Assembly (NCBI GenBank): GCA_029934875.1
Contig: JAOZLK010000047.1
Span: forward strand, 1 to 13,787
Direction: 5' to 3'
Origin: Bacteroidales bacterium
Lineage (GTDB): Bacteria; Bacteroidota; Bacteroidia; Bacteroidales; GCA-2748055
Length of the DNA: 13,787 bases
In this document: one piece after another, positions 8,410-13,787 of the stretch
How positions within the stretch are numbered: the stretch's first letter is position 1
How the letters are laid out: each line of letters begins with the position of its first letter
Position numbers and translations under genes: made by a program
Notes under the pieces: generated by a model
Told to the model about the DNA's origin: nothing
The model's database searches: none
What the model saw: only the letters and a program-made list of their open reading frames with translations

Positions 8410-9567
8410 ATGAGGATTAAATATTCTATTCTTTTACTCTTTTTACTGGCAGTAGCCGCGTGTAACAGGAGCAATGTAAGCATAAAGGGCTCTATTGAGG
8501 AGGGTGAGGGTCAAAGTATTACCCTGGAAAGGCTGGATGTAAACCAGACCACCCTGGTCGATTCGTCCACCATTGGAAAAGGGGGTCAGTTTACCATGAC
8601 AACGAATCTTGAAGAACCAGAACTATTTGTTCTTAGATACGACGATGGTCAAATTGTCAACCTTTTACTTTCCCCGGGTGAAAATATCACTCTGTCCACC
8701 GATGCCACATCATTTTCTACCGAATACAGCATTAAGGGGTCGGAGGAGTCAGAAAATATTAGATTACTGGTACAGCAGCTCAACTCTACACGCTCCATAC
8801 TCGACTCCCTGCAAGGGCTTGCTGCAAAGATGGAAGATCCTGAGTCACCCCACATGAAAGTTATACGCTCTGCATATGCTCAGGCCATTGTAAGCCAAAA
8901 ACGATATACCATCAGGTACCTTGTGGAACATATGAATTCTCTCTCCAGTGTCTATGCCATATATCAGAAGTATAATGAAGAAGACCTGGTTCTGGGGTTC
9001 CAGGAAGACCTTCAATACTTTAAAGTAATTGCCGACTCGCTGGAAGTATCCTATCCAAACTCCTCCCTTACAAAATCGCTTCGGGCCGACATAAGACGAA
9101 GGGAAGCCGAATTTAACAGAGCCAGTCAACTAAACTCCCTGCTGGAGATGGCTGAAGAACCAACCGGCTTGCTGGACCTCTCCATCCCGGACCGGGAAGG
9201 CAGGGAAGTCAAACTAAGCGACTACAAGGGGAAAGCAATCATGGTGGTCTTCTGGGCCTCTGGAAACCAGGCCAGTATTTCTATCCTGTTGCAGTTAAAA
9301 TCGAGCTACCAGCGTTATCACGACAAAGGATTTGAAATTTATGCCATATCACTGGATAACAACAAGGTTCAATGGATGAATGCCATTGACTACAATGAGT
9401 TCAAGTGGATCAATGTTTCGGAACTATCCTATCCCAATTCCCGGGCAAGCCTGGTATACAATGTAAGCTCCCTGCCTGCTGCCTTCCTGATCAACCGGGA
9501 GGGAGATATTGTAGCCAGGGATCTTTACGGAAGAAACCTGGAAACCTGGCTGGATAACCTGTTATAA
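8410..9567 (+). CDS. Second DUF4369/thioredoxin-like lipoprotein, paralogue of the preceding gene, CxxC lost
   Basis: I chose ATG 8410 because it gives a clean lipoprotein signal peptide (MRIKYSILLLFLLAVAAC, lipid Cys18) and begins 4 bases after the previous stop. An upstream in-frame ATG at 8341 would add 23 residues read inside the preceding gene and bury the signal. The protein is 385 residues: a DUF4369-like domain (about 22-112; SIKGSIEEGEG, SIKGSEESEN), a helical linker, and a thioredoxin-like domain (about 253-385; LSIPDREGREVKLSDYKGKAIMV, SLPAAFLINREGDIVARDLYG). The active-site stretch FWASWCGPC of the family is FWASGNQAS here (281-289), so tryptophan and both cysteines are gone. The mature protein appears to have no cysteine other than the lipidated one. 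It is a likely product of tandem duplication. Any role must be structural, binding or chaperone-like rather than redox. Confidence 0.88.
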   Translation: MRIKYSILLLFLLAVAACNRSNVSIKGSIEEGEGQSITLERLDVNQTTLVDSSTIGKGGQFTMTTNLEEPELFVLRYDDGQIVNLLLSPGENITLSTDATSFSTEYSIKGSEESENIRLLVQQLNSTRSILDSLQGLAAKMEDPESPHMKVIRSAYAQAIVSQKRYTIRYLVEHMNSLSSVYAIYQKYNEEDLVLGFQEDLQYFKVIADSLEVSYPNSSLTKSLRADIRRREAEFNRASQLNSLLEMAEEPTGLLDLSIPDREGREVKLSDYKGKAIMVVFWASGNQASISILLQLKSSYQRYHDKGFEIYAISLDNNKVQWMNAIDYNEFKWINVSELSYPNSRASLVYNVSSLPAAFLINREGDIVARDLYGRNLETWLDNLL

Positions 9568-9574
9568 TAGGATT

Positions 9575-10351
9575 ATGGCTGAAAGGAATAAGGTGTATTT
9601 TGCTTCAGACCTTCACCTGGGAATGTACCCTATAGAGAAAAGCAGGTTAAGGGAAAGATATGTGGTGGATTGGCTGGAACAAATCAGGCATGATGCAAAA
9701 GAGATCTGGCTCATCGGCGACGTATTCGATTATTGGTATGAGTACAATAAGGTAGTGCCCAGGGGCTTTGTCAGATTTCTTGGAAAGCTTGCCTCACTGG
9801 CAGATGAAGGTGTGGAGATTCACTTTTTCCCGGGAAATCATGATGTATGGCTTTTTGATTATTTGCCGGAAGAAATCGGCGTAAGCATCCATAAGGGCAA
9901 CTTGATAAAAACCTGGAATGATAAAAAATTCATGCTTGGTCATGGCGACGGACTCTTGAAATCAGACCGGGGATACCGACTCCTGCAACGAATGTTCAGG
10001 AACAGAACCTTACAATGGTTCTATGCGCGGATCCATCCAAATGGATCCATCTCATTTGCCCAGTGGTGGTCCAAAAAAAGCCGAACAAAAAAAGGGGGCT
10101 TTGTGCCTTTCCTGGGAGTTAACAAGGAGCACCAGGTCATCTATGCTAAAAAGACCCTTGAGGTCCAGGCCGACATCAACTACTTTATTTTTGGTCACCG
10201 CCATGTACCCTTCCATATCCAGCTATCCTCTTCAAGCCAGGTGGTTTGCCTGGGTGACTGGATCGTGAACTTCACCTATGCCGTATTTGACGGTGAAGAG
10301 CTTCAACTGAAGAAGTTCTTCGAAGACCGCGGCGAAATCATTAGCCTTTAA
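9575..10351 (+). CDS. lpxH: UDP-2,3-diacylglucosamine pyrophosphatase (LpxH-like metallophosphoesterase)
   Basis: 258 residues, a calcineurin-like metallophosphoesterase with the full metal-binding set: SDLHLG (11-16, Asp12/His14), GDVFDYW (48-54, Asp49), GNHD (87-90), GHGDG (122-126) and GHRH (207-210). A central helical insertion (about 130-175), rich in Arg, Lys and aromatic residues, matches the lid that LpxH uses to hold its acylated substrate. The family hydrolyses UDP-2,3-diacylglucosamine to lipid X and UMP, the fourth step of lipid A synthesis, at the inner face of the inner membrane. It begins 7 bases after the second lipoprotein gene, so it is probably the last gene of that operon. 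Two A7 runs lie at 10073-10079 and 10087-10093, but the frame is intact. The family call is strong; LpxH rather than a paralogous phosphoesterase is likely. Confidence 0.85.
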   Translation: MAERNKVYFASDLHLGMYPIEKSRLRERYVVDWLEQIRHDAKEIWLIGDVFDYWYEYNKVVPRGFVRFLGKLASLADEGVEIHFFPGNHDVWLFDYLPEEIGVSIHKGNLIKTWNDKKFMLGHGDGLLKSDRGYRLLQRMFRNRTLQWFYARIHPNGSISFAQWWSKKSRTKKGGFVPFLGVNKEHQVIYAKKTLEVQADINYFIFGHRHVPFHIQLSSSSQVVCLGDWIVNFTYAVFDGEELQLKKFFEDRGEIISL

Positions 10352-10358
10352 TAATTAG

Positions 10359-10378
10359 ACCTGAATTAATAGTCAGGT
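10359..10378. terminator. Weak inverted repeat between convergent genes, possible terminator
   Basis: ACCTGA (10359-10364) and TCAGGT (10373-10378) can form a 6-base stem with an 8-base loop in the 14-base gap and adjoining gene end between lpxH and the convergent lipoprotein gene. There is no long T-run on either side, and the lipoprotein stop codon lies within the loop, so function is uncertain. Confidence 0.25.
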
Positions 10379-10836
10379 TGCACATAATCCCAGGGCTCCA
10401 AATCATGCCAATGATGCGCCGAATTATGAAAATTCTTATACAATTTCAGTGTATCTCCCAATGGCACGTCAATCATCTTTTCAGTATATTTTTCCCGTGA
10501 ACTTGAAATAACCACCATATAGTAGCTACCAGCCTTCATATTATGAATATAAATCTCTCCATTTTCATCAGCCCTTGCTCTATAACGGCTTGTGATGGTT
10601 TTTCCGTCTATGCGTGCAAAACCCTGCATTGCTTCATAGAAATCAGGACATTTAGCCTGATCACTAAATAAATACATTTTGGATCCCTCGTCAGGGAGTG
10701 GATCAGAATGGGTGGTATAGGTCAGCTTAAGCTCAAAATGACCAATCTCGCTTTTTAGTTCTGGTTCCTGCTCATCACATCCAGTGAACAGAAAAACCAG
10801 TTGGTACAAGGCTATAAAAAGAATCATTGTTTTCAT
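10366..10836 (-). CDS. Small lipoprotein with predicted transthyretin-like beta domain, function unknown
   Basis: 156 residues. The N-terminus is a lipoprotein signal peptide ending LFTGC, with lipid Cys20 followed at once by DEQEPE. Acidic residues directly after the lipid cysteine resemble the lipoprotein export signals that send Bacteroidota lipoproteins to the outer face of the outer membrane, so surface exposure is plausible. The rest is beta-rich; ADENGEIYIHNMKAGSYYMVVI (split around residues 89-110) has the shape of carboxypeptidase-regulatory/transthyretin-like domains, where a Gly-x-Tyr turn ends a strand. The C-terminus is rich in His, Trp and Tyr (HHWHDLEPWDYVQPDY). I do not recognise a named family. 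It begins 15 bases after the stop of the upstream secreted-protein gene and is probably the last gene of that operon. Confidence 0.8.
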   Translation of the reverse strand: MKTMILFIALYQLVFLFTGCDEQEPELKSEIGHFELKLTYTTHSDPLPDEGSKMYLFSDQAKCPDFYEAMQGFARIDGKTITSRYRARADENGEIYIHNMKAGSYYMVVISSSREKYTEKMIDVPLGDTLKLYKNFHNSAHHWHDLEPWDYVQPDY

Positions 10837-10851
10837 AATGATGATTTAAGG

Positions 10852-11601
10852 CTATTCTGGATGAAAATCAAGCTCAACTCCCACTCCCGTACTAAACTCC
10901 CCTGTTATCTTCAACCAATCTTCATATTCAATCTCCAGATCAGTATTCGATATAACAGAGCAATCTTCAAGTTCATATTTACAAACCACCATTATTTCAT
11001 CCACACTAAAGTCTTCTTCTATGAGCTTATAATAACAGCGTTTGAAATGTCTGAATCCGGATTTTGCATATGGATGAGTCAAAGAATCATGCTCCATCAA
11101 AGGACCACATCCCCATTTTGATCTCCACCAGTTGGGAGTATCAGTGGTTCTCGCCGAATGTGAACCAGAGGACCAGTACACATAACCAGGGTAAACTTCC
11201 TCATAAACCTCCTTGTAACTGACATTATCTTCAACATATGCCAGTGAACCATCTGAATTTTCTATCCAAACCCTCTTATTTAAATCCGGATCATTATCAA
11301 TCACAGAAGTCATGTGCCAGACATATCCATGACAGTTAAAGGTAGAACTGCTATAATATACCCCACCCCAATCAACAGGATCTGCATCAGCATAGTCAGG
11401 ATCATTTATATAATAGTTATCCAGGGTTTCCCGATCACTATTACTCACTTCACTTTGGATATTTGCAATTTCATTCCAACCGTAAGGGGTTTTCAGGGTT
11501 ACATGTGAGTCATAATCGGTACAGTCTGGTAGTTGGGCCTGGCTGTATGTTGTGAAAAAAAGTAACACTAATATTGTGAATCCATTAATATATGTTTTCA
11601 T
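10852..11601 (-). CDS. Secreted protein with Asn-Cys-His motif, possible papain-like/CHAP-type cysteine hydrolase
   Basis: 249 residues with a signal peptide (hydrophobic 8-18, likely cleavage near SQAQ at 20-23). The mature part has STFNCHGYVWHM (86-97), a glycine/serine stretch SSGSHSARTTDTPNWW (144-159) and SKWGCGPLMEH (161-171). A Cys in N-C-H-x-Y followed about 58 residues later by a His in G-S-H-S-A resembles the Cys/His pair of NlpC/P60, CHAP and related papain-like hydrolases, giving Cys90 and His148 as candidate catalytic residues. This is inference from motif layout; I cannot name the family. No T9SS domain or lipobox is present, so it should be periplasmic or released. It starts 24 bases after the S74-T9SS gene and ends 15 bases before the lipoprotein gene, which suggests one surface operon. 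Confidence 0.75.
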   Translation of the reverse strand: MKTYINGFTILVLLFFTTYSQAQLPDCTDYDSHVTLKTPYGWNEIANIQSEVSNSDRETLDNYYINDPDYADADPVDWGGVYYSSSTFNCHGYVWHMTSVIDNDPDLNKRVWIENSDGSLAYVEDNVSYKEVYEEVYPGYVYWSSGSHSARTTDTPNWWRSKWGCGPLMEHDSLTHPYAKSGFRHFKRCYYKLIEEDFSVDEIMVVCKYELEDCSVISNTDLEIEYEDWLKITGEFSTGVGVELDFHPE

Positions 11602-11625
11602 GGCTAATATTATTTAATGGAGGTA

Positions 11626-12654
11626 TTAATCAGTTAACAACATTTGCTTGGTCCCTATCAATTGGCCATCGGCAATCATTGAATACATATAAATTCCGGC
11701 ATCCAGCTCTCCACCTGAAATGATAATCTCTCCACTTCTCTCCTGACCTAAATAATGGCTTGCCAGTTGCTTTCCGGTCATATCGAAAATATAGATATAT
11801 GCTGAACTAATTTCTTCTGCCAAATGATAACTGATGGACGTTTCTTCGGTAAAAGGATTCGGAGAGTTCTGAAAAAGTTCACTCGTACCGCTAGATTGCA
11901 CATTTATAGATTCAGTTGACGTGGATGCCCCTTTGTACTCTGGTGCAGGAGAAATTATAGCTTCCAGTTTGCTCTCCAAAGATTCAATTTGAGTTTGTTG
12001 TTCCTTTATGGCCTCAACCAGAACAGGAACAATTTTAGTGTAGCTCATGGTATATCTATCTGATGAATCACAATAGGAAACGACCTCAGGTAACACCTCA
12101 TTGACATCCTGAGCGATAAAGCCAATTTTGTTTTTTCGCTCAGCTTCAAGAGATGCTATTTCTTCAGGGTTCTGTATTACTGCCTCATCATAGGCAAACT
12201 CCTTTTTTAAATCATAGCTCACACCTTGCAGGTTTAACACCTTCGCTAAGGATCCCGCAAGATTTTGGATATTTTCTTTTATTCTTTTATCAGATAGTTC
12301 GTCAACATCATAAGCATATATTTTTTTGAAGGCGTAGCTGGCTGTTCCTAAATAACACCTATCGTCAGTGGATGGCCTAAGGACTGTTTCAGAGCTCCCT
12401 CCATATTCAAGAATTAAGGAATAAGTTGCATAATATCCCAGAAGTTTACAATCACCAGCTACATAAAGCTCATAAGAGGTCGTGGGATTGGTATTTATCC
12501 CTAAGCTGTTAATCTTTGCTTCAGGAGTATAAAAATCTATGCCACTCAATGGGGTAACATTAACTCCTAAATGGGTAATTTTAGCCTCTGGTGTAAAAAA
12601 GTCAATACCACTGACTGGAGAGTCGCCTATACCAACTTCACCGCTCGAATTCAT
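11626..12654 (-). CDS. Fibre-like surface protein with S74 chaperone domain and T9SS sorting domain (signal peptide out of frame)
   Basis: The open frame from ATG 12654 encodes 342 residues. Residues 5-60 contain beta-type repeats with a 22-residue period (SGIDFFTPEAK / SGIDFYTPEAK). Residues about 121-229 are an intramolecular chaperone of endosialidase (Peptidase S74): SDKRIKENI at 121-129 with the Ser121/Lys126 spacing of the self-cleaving dyad, KIGFIAQDVNEVLPEVV (176-192), and a terminal helix predicted to coil (SYTKIVPVLVEAIKEQQTQI onward). After a Ser/Thr-rich linker, residues 260-342 are a type A T9SS sorting domain (LFQNSPNPFTEETSISY, IYIFDMTGKQLA, GIYMYSM). T9SS cargo needs a Sec signal peptide, and this frame has none. 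One lies immediately upstream in another frame (12655-12715), so the true gene very probably starts at 12715 and is currently interrupted at a CTTT repeat. First gene of a three-gene minus-strand operon. Confidence 0.88.
   Translation of the reverse strand: MNSSGEVGIGDSPVSGIDFFTPEAKITHLGVNVTPLSGIDFYTPEAKINSLGINTNPTTSYELYVAGDCKLLGYYATYSLILEYGGSSETVLRPSTDDRCYLGTASYAFKKIYAYDVDELSDKRIKENIQNLAGSLAKVLNLQGVSYDLKKEFAYDEAVIQNPEEIASLEAERKNKIGFIAQDVNEVLPEVVSYCDSSDRYTMSYTKIVPVLVEAIKEQQTQIESLESKLEAIISPAPEYKGASTSTESINVQSSGTSELFQNSPNPFTEETSISYHLAEEISSAYIYIFDMTGKQLASHYLGQERSGEIIISGGELDAGIYMYSMIADGQLIGTKQMLLTD
12481..12612 (-). repeat. Two tandem 66-base (22-residue) coding repeats in the S74-T9SS gene
   Basis: Residues 15-36 and 37-58 of the open frame align at most positions (SGIDFFTPEAKITHLGVN and SGIDFYTPEAKINSLGIN). 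The preceding GEVGIGDSPV and the following SYELYVAG look like partial units. Such short-period repeats are typical of trimeric beta-fibre stalks upstream of S74 chaperone domains. Confidence 0.75.
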
Positions 12655-12715
12655 TTCAAGCTGAGCGATTAACGGACTGGTTAACAGAAAGAAAGAAAGA
12701 AAGTAGATTCTTCAT
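12655..12715 (-). other. Out-of-frame signal-peptide leader of the S74-T9SS gene (phase OFF)
   Basis: ATG at 12715-12713 opens a 19-codon frame that ends in TGA at 12658-12656, one base before ATG 12654. It starts MKNLLSFFLS and then reads into a non-hydrophobic tail (VNQSVNRSA). From ATG 12715 to ATG 12654 is 61 bases, one more than a multiple of three. Removing one CTTT unit makes 57 bases and gives MKNLLSFFLLTSPLIAQLE joined to MNSSGEVGIG, a textbook Sec signal peptide with cleavage after Ala-Gln. Adding two units also restores frame, with a longer hydrophobic core. The TGA-A-ATG arrangement could allow reinitiation of a signal-less form. Confidence 0.8.
12686..12703 (-). repeat. Tetranucleotide simple repeat (CTTT)4CT inside the signal-peptide coding region
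   Basis: On the minus strand the bases read CTTTCTTTCTTTCTTTCT, four full units plus two bases; on the plus strand it is an AGAA repeat. Because the unit is 4 bases, each gain or loss by slipped-strand mispairing changes frame. Three or six units put the signal peptide in frame with the S74-T9SS protein; four, as here, do not. Confidence 0.9.
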
Positions 12716-12946
12716 TGCTGGGTGGGTTTTAGGTTAAAAATGAGGTGCTTTGAAGGGTAATTTATGATAAAAATCACGAAAAATCAAATCTCCCACTCCC
12801 TCAAGTAAGGTATTTACATATTCTATACACCACCTGCAATTTAAAAGACATAGAGTAATACTTCTGGGTTCCTTTAACATACTTGTTCTAAGATTCTTCT
12901 TTAATAACGTTACTTTTTGTGTAACAATATTTCAGGACGAGACATT
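12716..12946. other. AT-rich intergenic region upstream of the surface-protein operon
   Basis: No supported gene lies here. The stretch must hold the promoter of the minus-strand surface operon, but I found no clean TAnnTTTG box in that orientation. The preceding gene's terminator lies just to the right, so the operon probably has its own promoter. Confidence 0.5.
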
Positions 12947-12980
12947 ATAAAAAAAACCACCCCCGGAAATGGGAGTGGTT
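12947..12980 (-). terminator. Strong intrinsic terminator of the pyrophosphatase gene
   Basis: On the minus strand AACCACTCCC, loop ATTTCC, GGGGGTGGTT forms a 10-base stem with one G-U pair (plus-strand arms 12955-12964 and 12971-12980). It is followed by an uninterrupted T-run (the A-run at 12949-12956 on the plus strand). It lies 25 bases after the pyrophosphatase stop codon, the right place and orientation for Rho-independent termination. Confidence 0.92.
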
Positions 12981-13005
12981 CTCATATATTAGATTCTGTT
13001 CAGTT

Positions 13006-13787
13006 CTAGAACAGACCAAAGGCCACGGTAAGACCTGCCATTACAACAGAAACCATAGTCATCAGTTTGATCAGAATGTTCAGTGAAGGTCCGGAAGTGT
13101 CCTTGAAAGGATCACCTACAGTATCTCCAGTCACAGCTGCTTTGTGTGATTCACTTCCTTTTCCTCCGAAGTTGCCTTTTTCAATGTACTTTTTGGCATT
13201 ATCCCATGCACCACCAGCATTGTTCAGCATCACCGCCAGGGTGAAACCAGTGGTCAGACCACCAACCAGCAATCCAATTACACCGGCTACTCCAAGAACC
13301 AGACCAATGGCGATAGGAACGGCGATGGCCAGTATTGAAGGAAGAAGCATCTCCTTCTGAGCGCCCTTGGTGGAAATCTCCACACACTTGGCATATTCAG
13401 GAGTGGCTTTGCCTTCCATGATACCAGGAATCTCACGAAACTGCCTGCGCACTTCATCAACCATTGCACCAGCAGCGCGACCCACAGCCTTCATGGTCAT
13501 GGCACAGAATACAAAGGCCATCATAGCACCCAGGAAAATTCCTCCCAGAACTATAGGATTAAAGATCGAAAGGTCATAAGCAAGTACAAAATCGTGGATG
13601 TTTGCTTCGCTCAATTTAACGACATTCAATCCTTCGACAGCTGCAGGAACTTGATCTTTATAGAAAAGAGTATCACCTACCCGCTCGAATCCTTCAGCGG
13701 CATTGCTTGCCATCCTACCGAGCCAGAGCTTGACCTCTTCCATATAAGCAGCCATAAGCGCCATGGCAGTCAGGGCAGCCGAACCAA
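13006..13787 (-). CDS. hppA: Membrane-bound ion-translocating pyrophosphatase, C-terminal part
   Basis: The frame ends at TAG 13008-13006 and stays open to the right edge. Codons before the internal ATG 13764 read GSAALTA, so that ATG is not the start and the N-terminal part is missing. Visible family features, numbered from that ATG, are several membrane segments (about 68-92, 140-180 and 228-250), a cytoplasmic loop [20 protein letters not shown] (87-106), [15 protein letters not shown] (181-195) and [16 protein letters not shown] (212-227), whose acidic and lysine residues help form the Mg-pyrophosphate site. These enzymes couple pyrophosphate hydrolysis to H+ or Na+ pumping across the inner membrane. 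The residues that separate K+-dependent from K+-independent types (GNTTxA region) would lie only a few codons beyond the edge, so ion specificity cannot be read. A strong terminator follows. Confidence 0.95.
   Translation of the reverse strand, partial: GSAALTAMALMAAYMEEVKLWLGRMASNAAEGFERVGDTLFYKDQVPAAVEGLNVVKLSEANIHDFVLAYDLSIFNPIVLGGIFLGAMMAFVFCAMTMKAVGRAAGAMVDEVRRQFREIPGIMEGKATPEYAKCVEISTKGAQKEMLLPSILAIAVPIAIGLVLGVAGVIGLLVGGLTTGFTLAVMLNNAGGAWDNAKKYIEKGNFGGKGSESHKAAVTGDTVGDPFKDTSGPSLNILIKLMTMVSVVMAGLTVAFGLF

Noticed and set aside
10073..10098. Two A7 runs and a G5 run in lpxH as a possible slippage switch.
   Set aside because: The frame is intact through the runs and they encode the basic lid insertion; short A-runs are common in such Lys-rich stretches.
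13762..13764. ATG 13764 as start of the pyrophosphatase gene.
   Set aside because: The frame continues upstream as GSAALTA to the window edge, which matches the conserved helix of this family, so the gene is cut by the window.
1..13787. CRISPR array, tRNA/rRNA genes, insertion sequences, prophage module.
   Set aside because: I saw no regularly spaced repeats, cloverleaf-like or rRNA-like sequence, transposase motifs or terminal inverted repeats; the S74 domain alone does not indicate a prophage because it sits with a T9SS sorting domain.

Overview
The window looks like a chromosomal piece of a Bacteroidota genome, most likely a Bacteroidales/Marinilabiliales-type organism. This rests on a C-terminal type IX secretion (T9SS) sorting domain, DUF4369/TlpA-like lipoproteins, a GT3-GT35 fused glycogen enzyme, a Bacteroidota-style LpxH, start codons preceded by A-rich sequence rather than Shine-Dalgarno sites, and one TAnnTTTG-type promoter box. 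The assignment is inferred from gene content, not from a search.

Left half (1-7027, minus strand): a four-gene glycogen/alpha-glucan operon, read right to left: amylo-alpha-1,6-glucosidase-type debranching enzyme, GT4/GT5-like glycosyltransferase, GH57 glycosidase, then a fused GT3 glycogen synthase plus GT35-type alpha-glucan phosphorylase that runs off the left edge. Gaps between the genes are 10, 17 and 24 bases, so they are probably co-transcribed from a promoter in the 181-base divergent gap 7028-7208. Together they would build, trim and phosphorolyse a cytoplasmic glucan store.

Middle (7209-10351, plus strand): a divergent three-gene operon of two tandem paralogous lipoproteins (DUF4369-like N-domain plus thioredoxin-like C-domain) and an LpxH-type UDP-2,3-diacylglucosamine pyrophosphatase of lipid A synthesis. 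Both lipoproteins have lost both cysteines of the thioredoxin CxxC, so they look redox-dead.

Right part (10366-12715, minus strand): a small cell-surface operon. Its first gene encodes a fibre-like protein with an S74/endosialidase-type chaperone domain and a T9SS sorting domain. It is followed by a secreted protein with an Asn-Cys-His motif and a lipoprotein with an acidic tail after the lipid cysteine. The most striking observation is that the first gene lacks an in-frame signal peptide, yet a perfect one lies just upstream in another frame, broken inside a four-copy CTTT repeat. Loss of one copy (or gain of two) restores it exactly. This is the expected structure of a phase-variable (ON/OFF) surface protein, although a fixed frameshift or sequencing error is not excluded.

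Right edge (13006-13787, minus strand): the C-terminal part of a membrane-bound ion-pumping pyrophosphatase, followed by a strong intrinsic terminator. I saw no tRNA, rRNA, CRISPR array, insertion sequence or prophage module.
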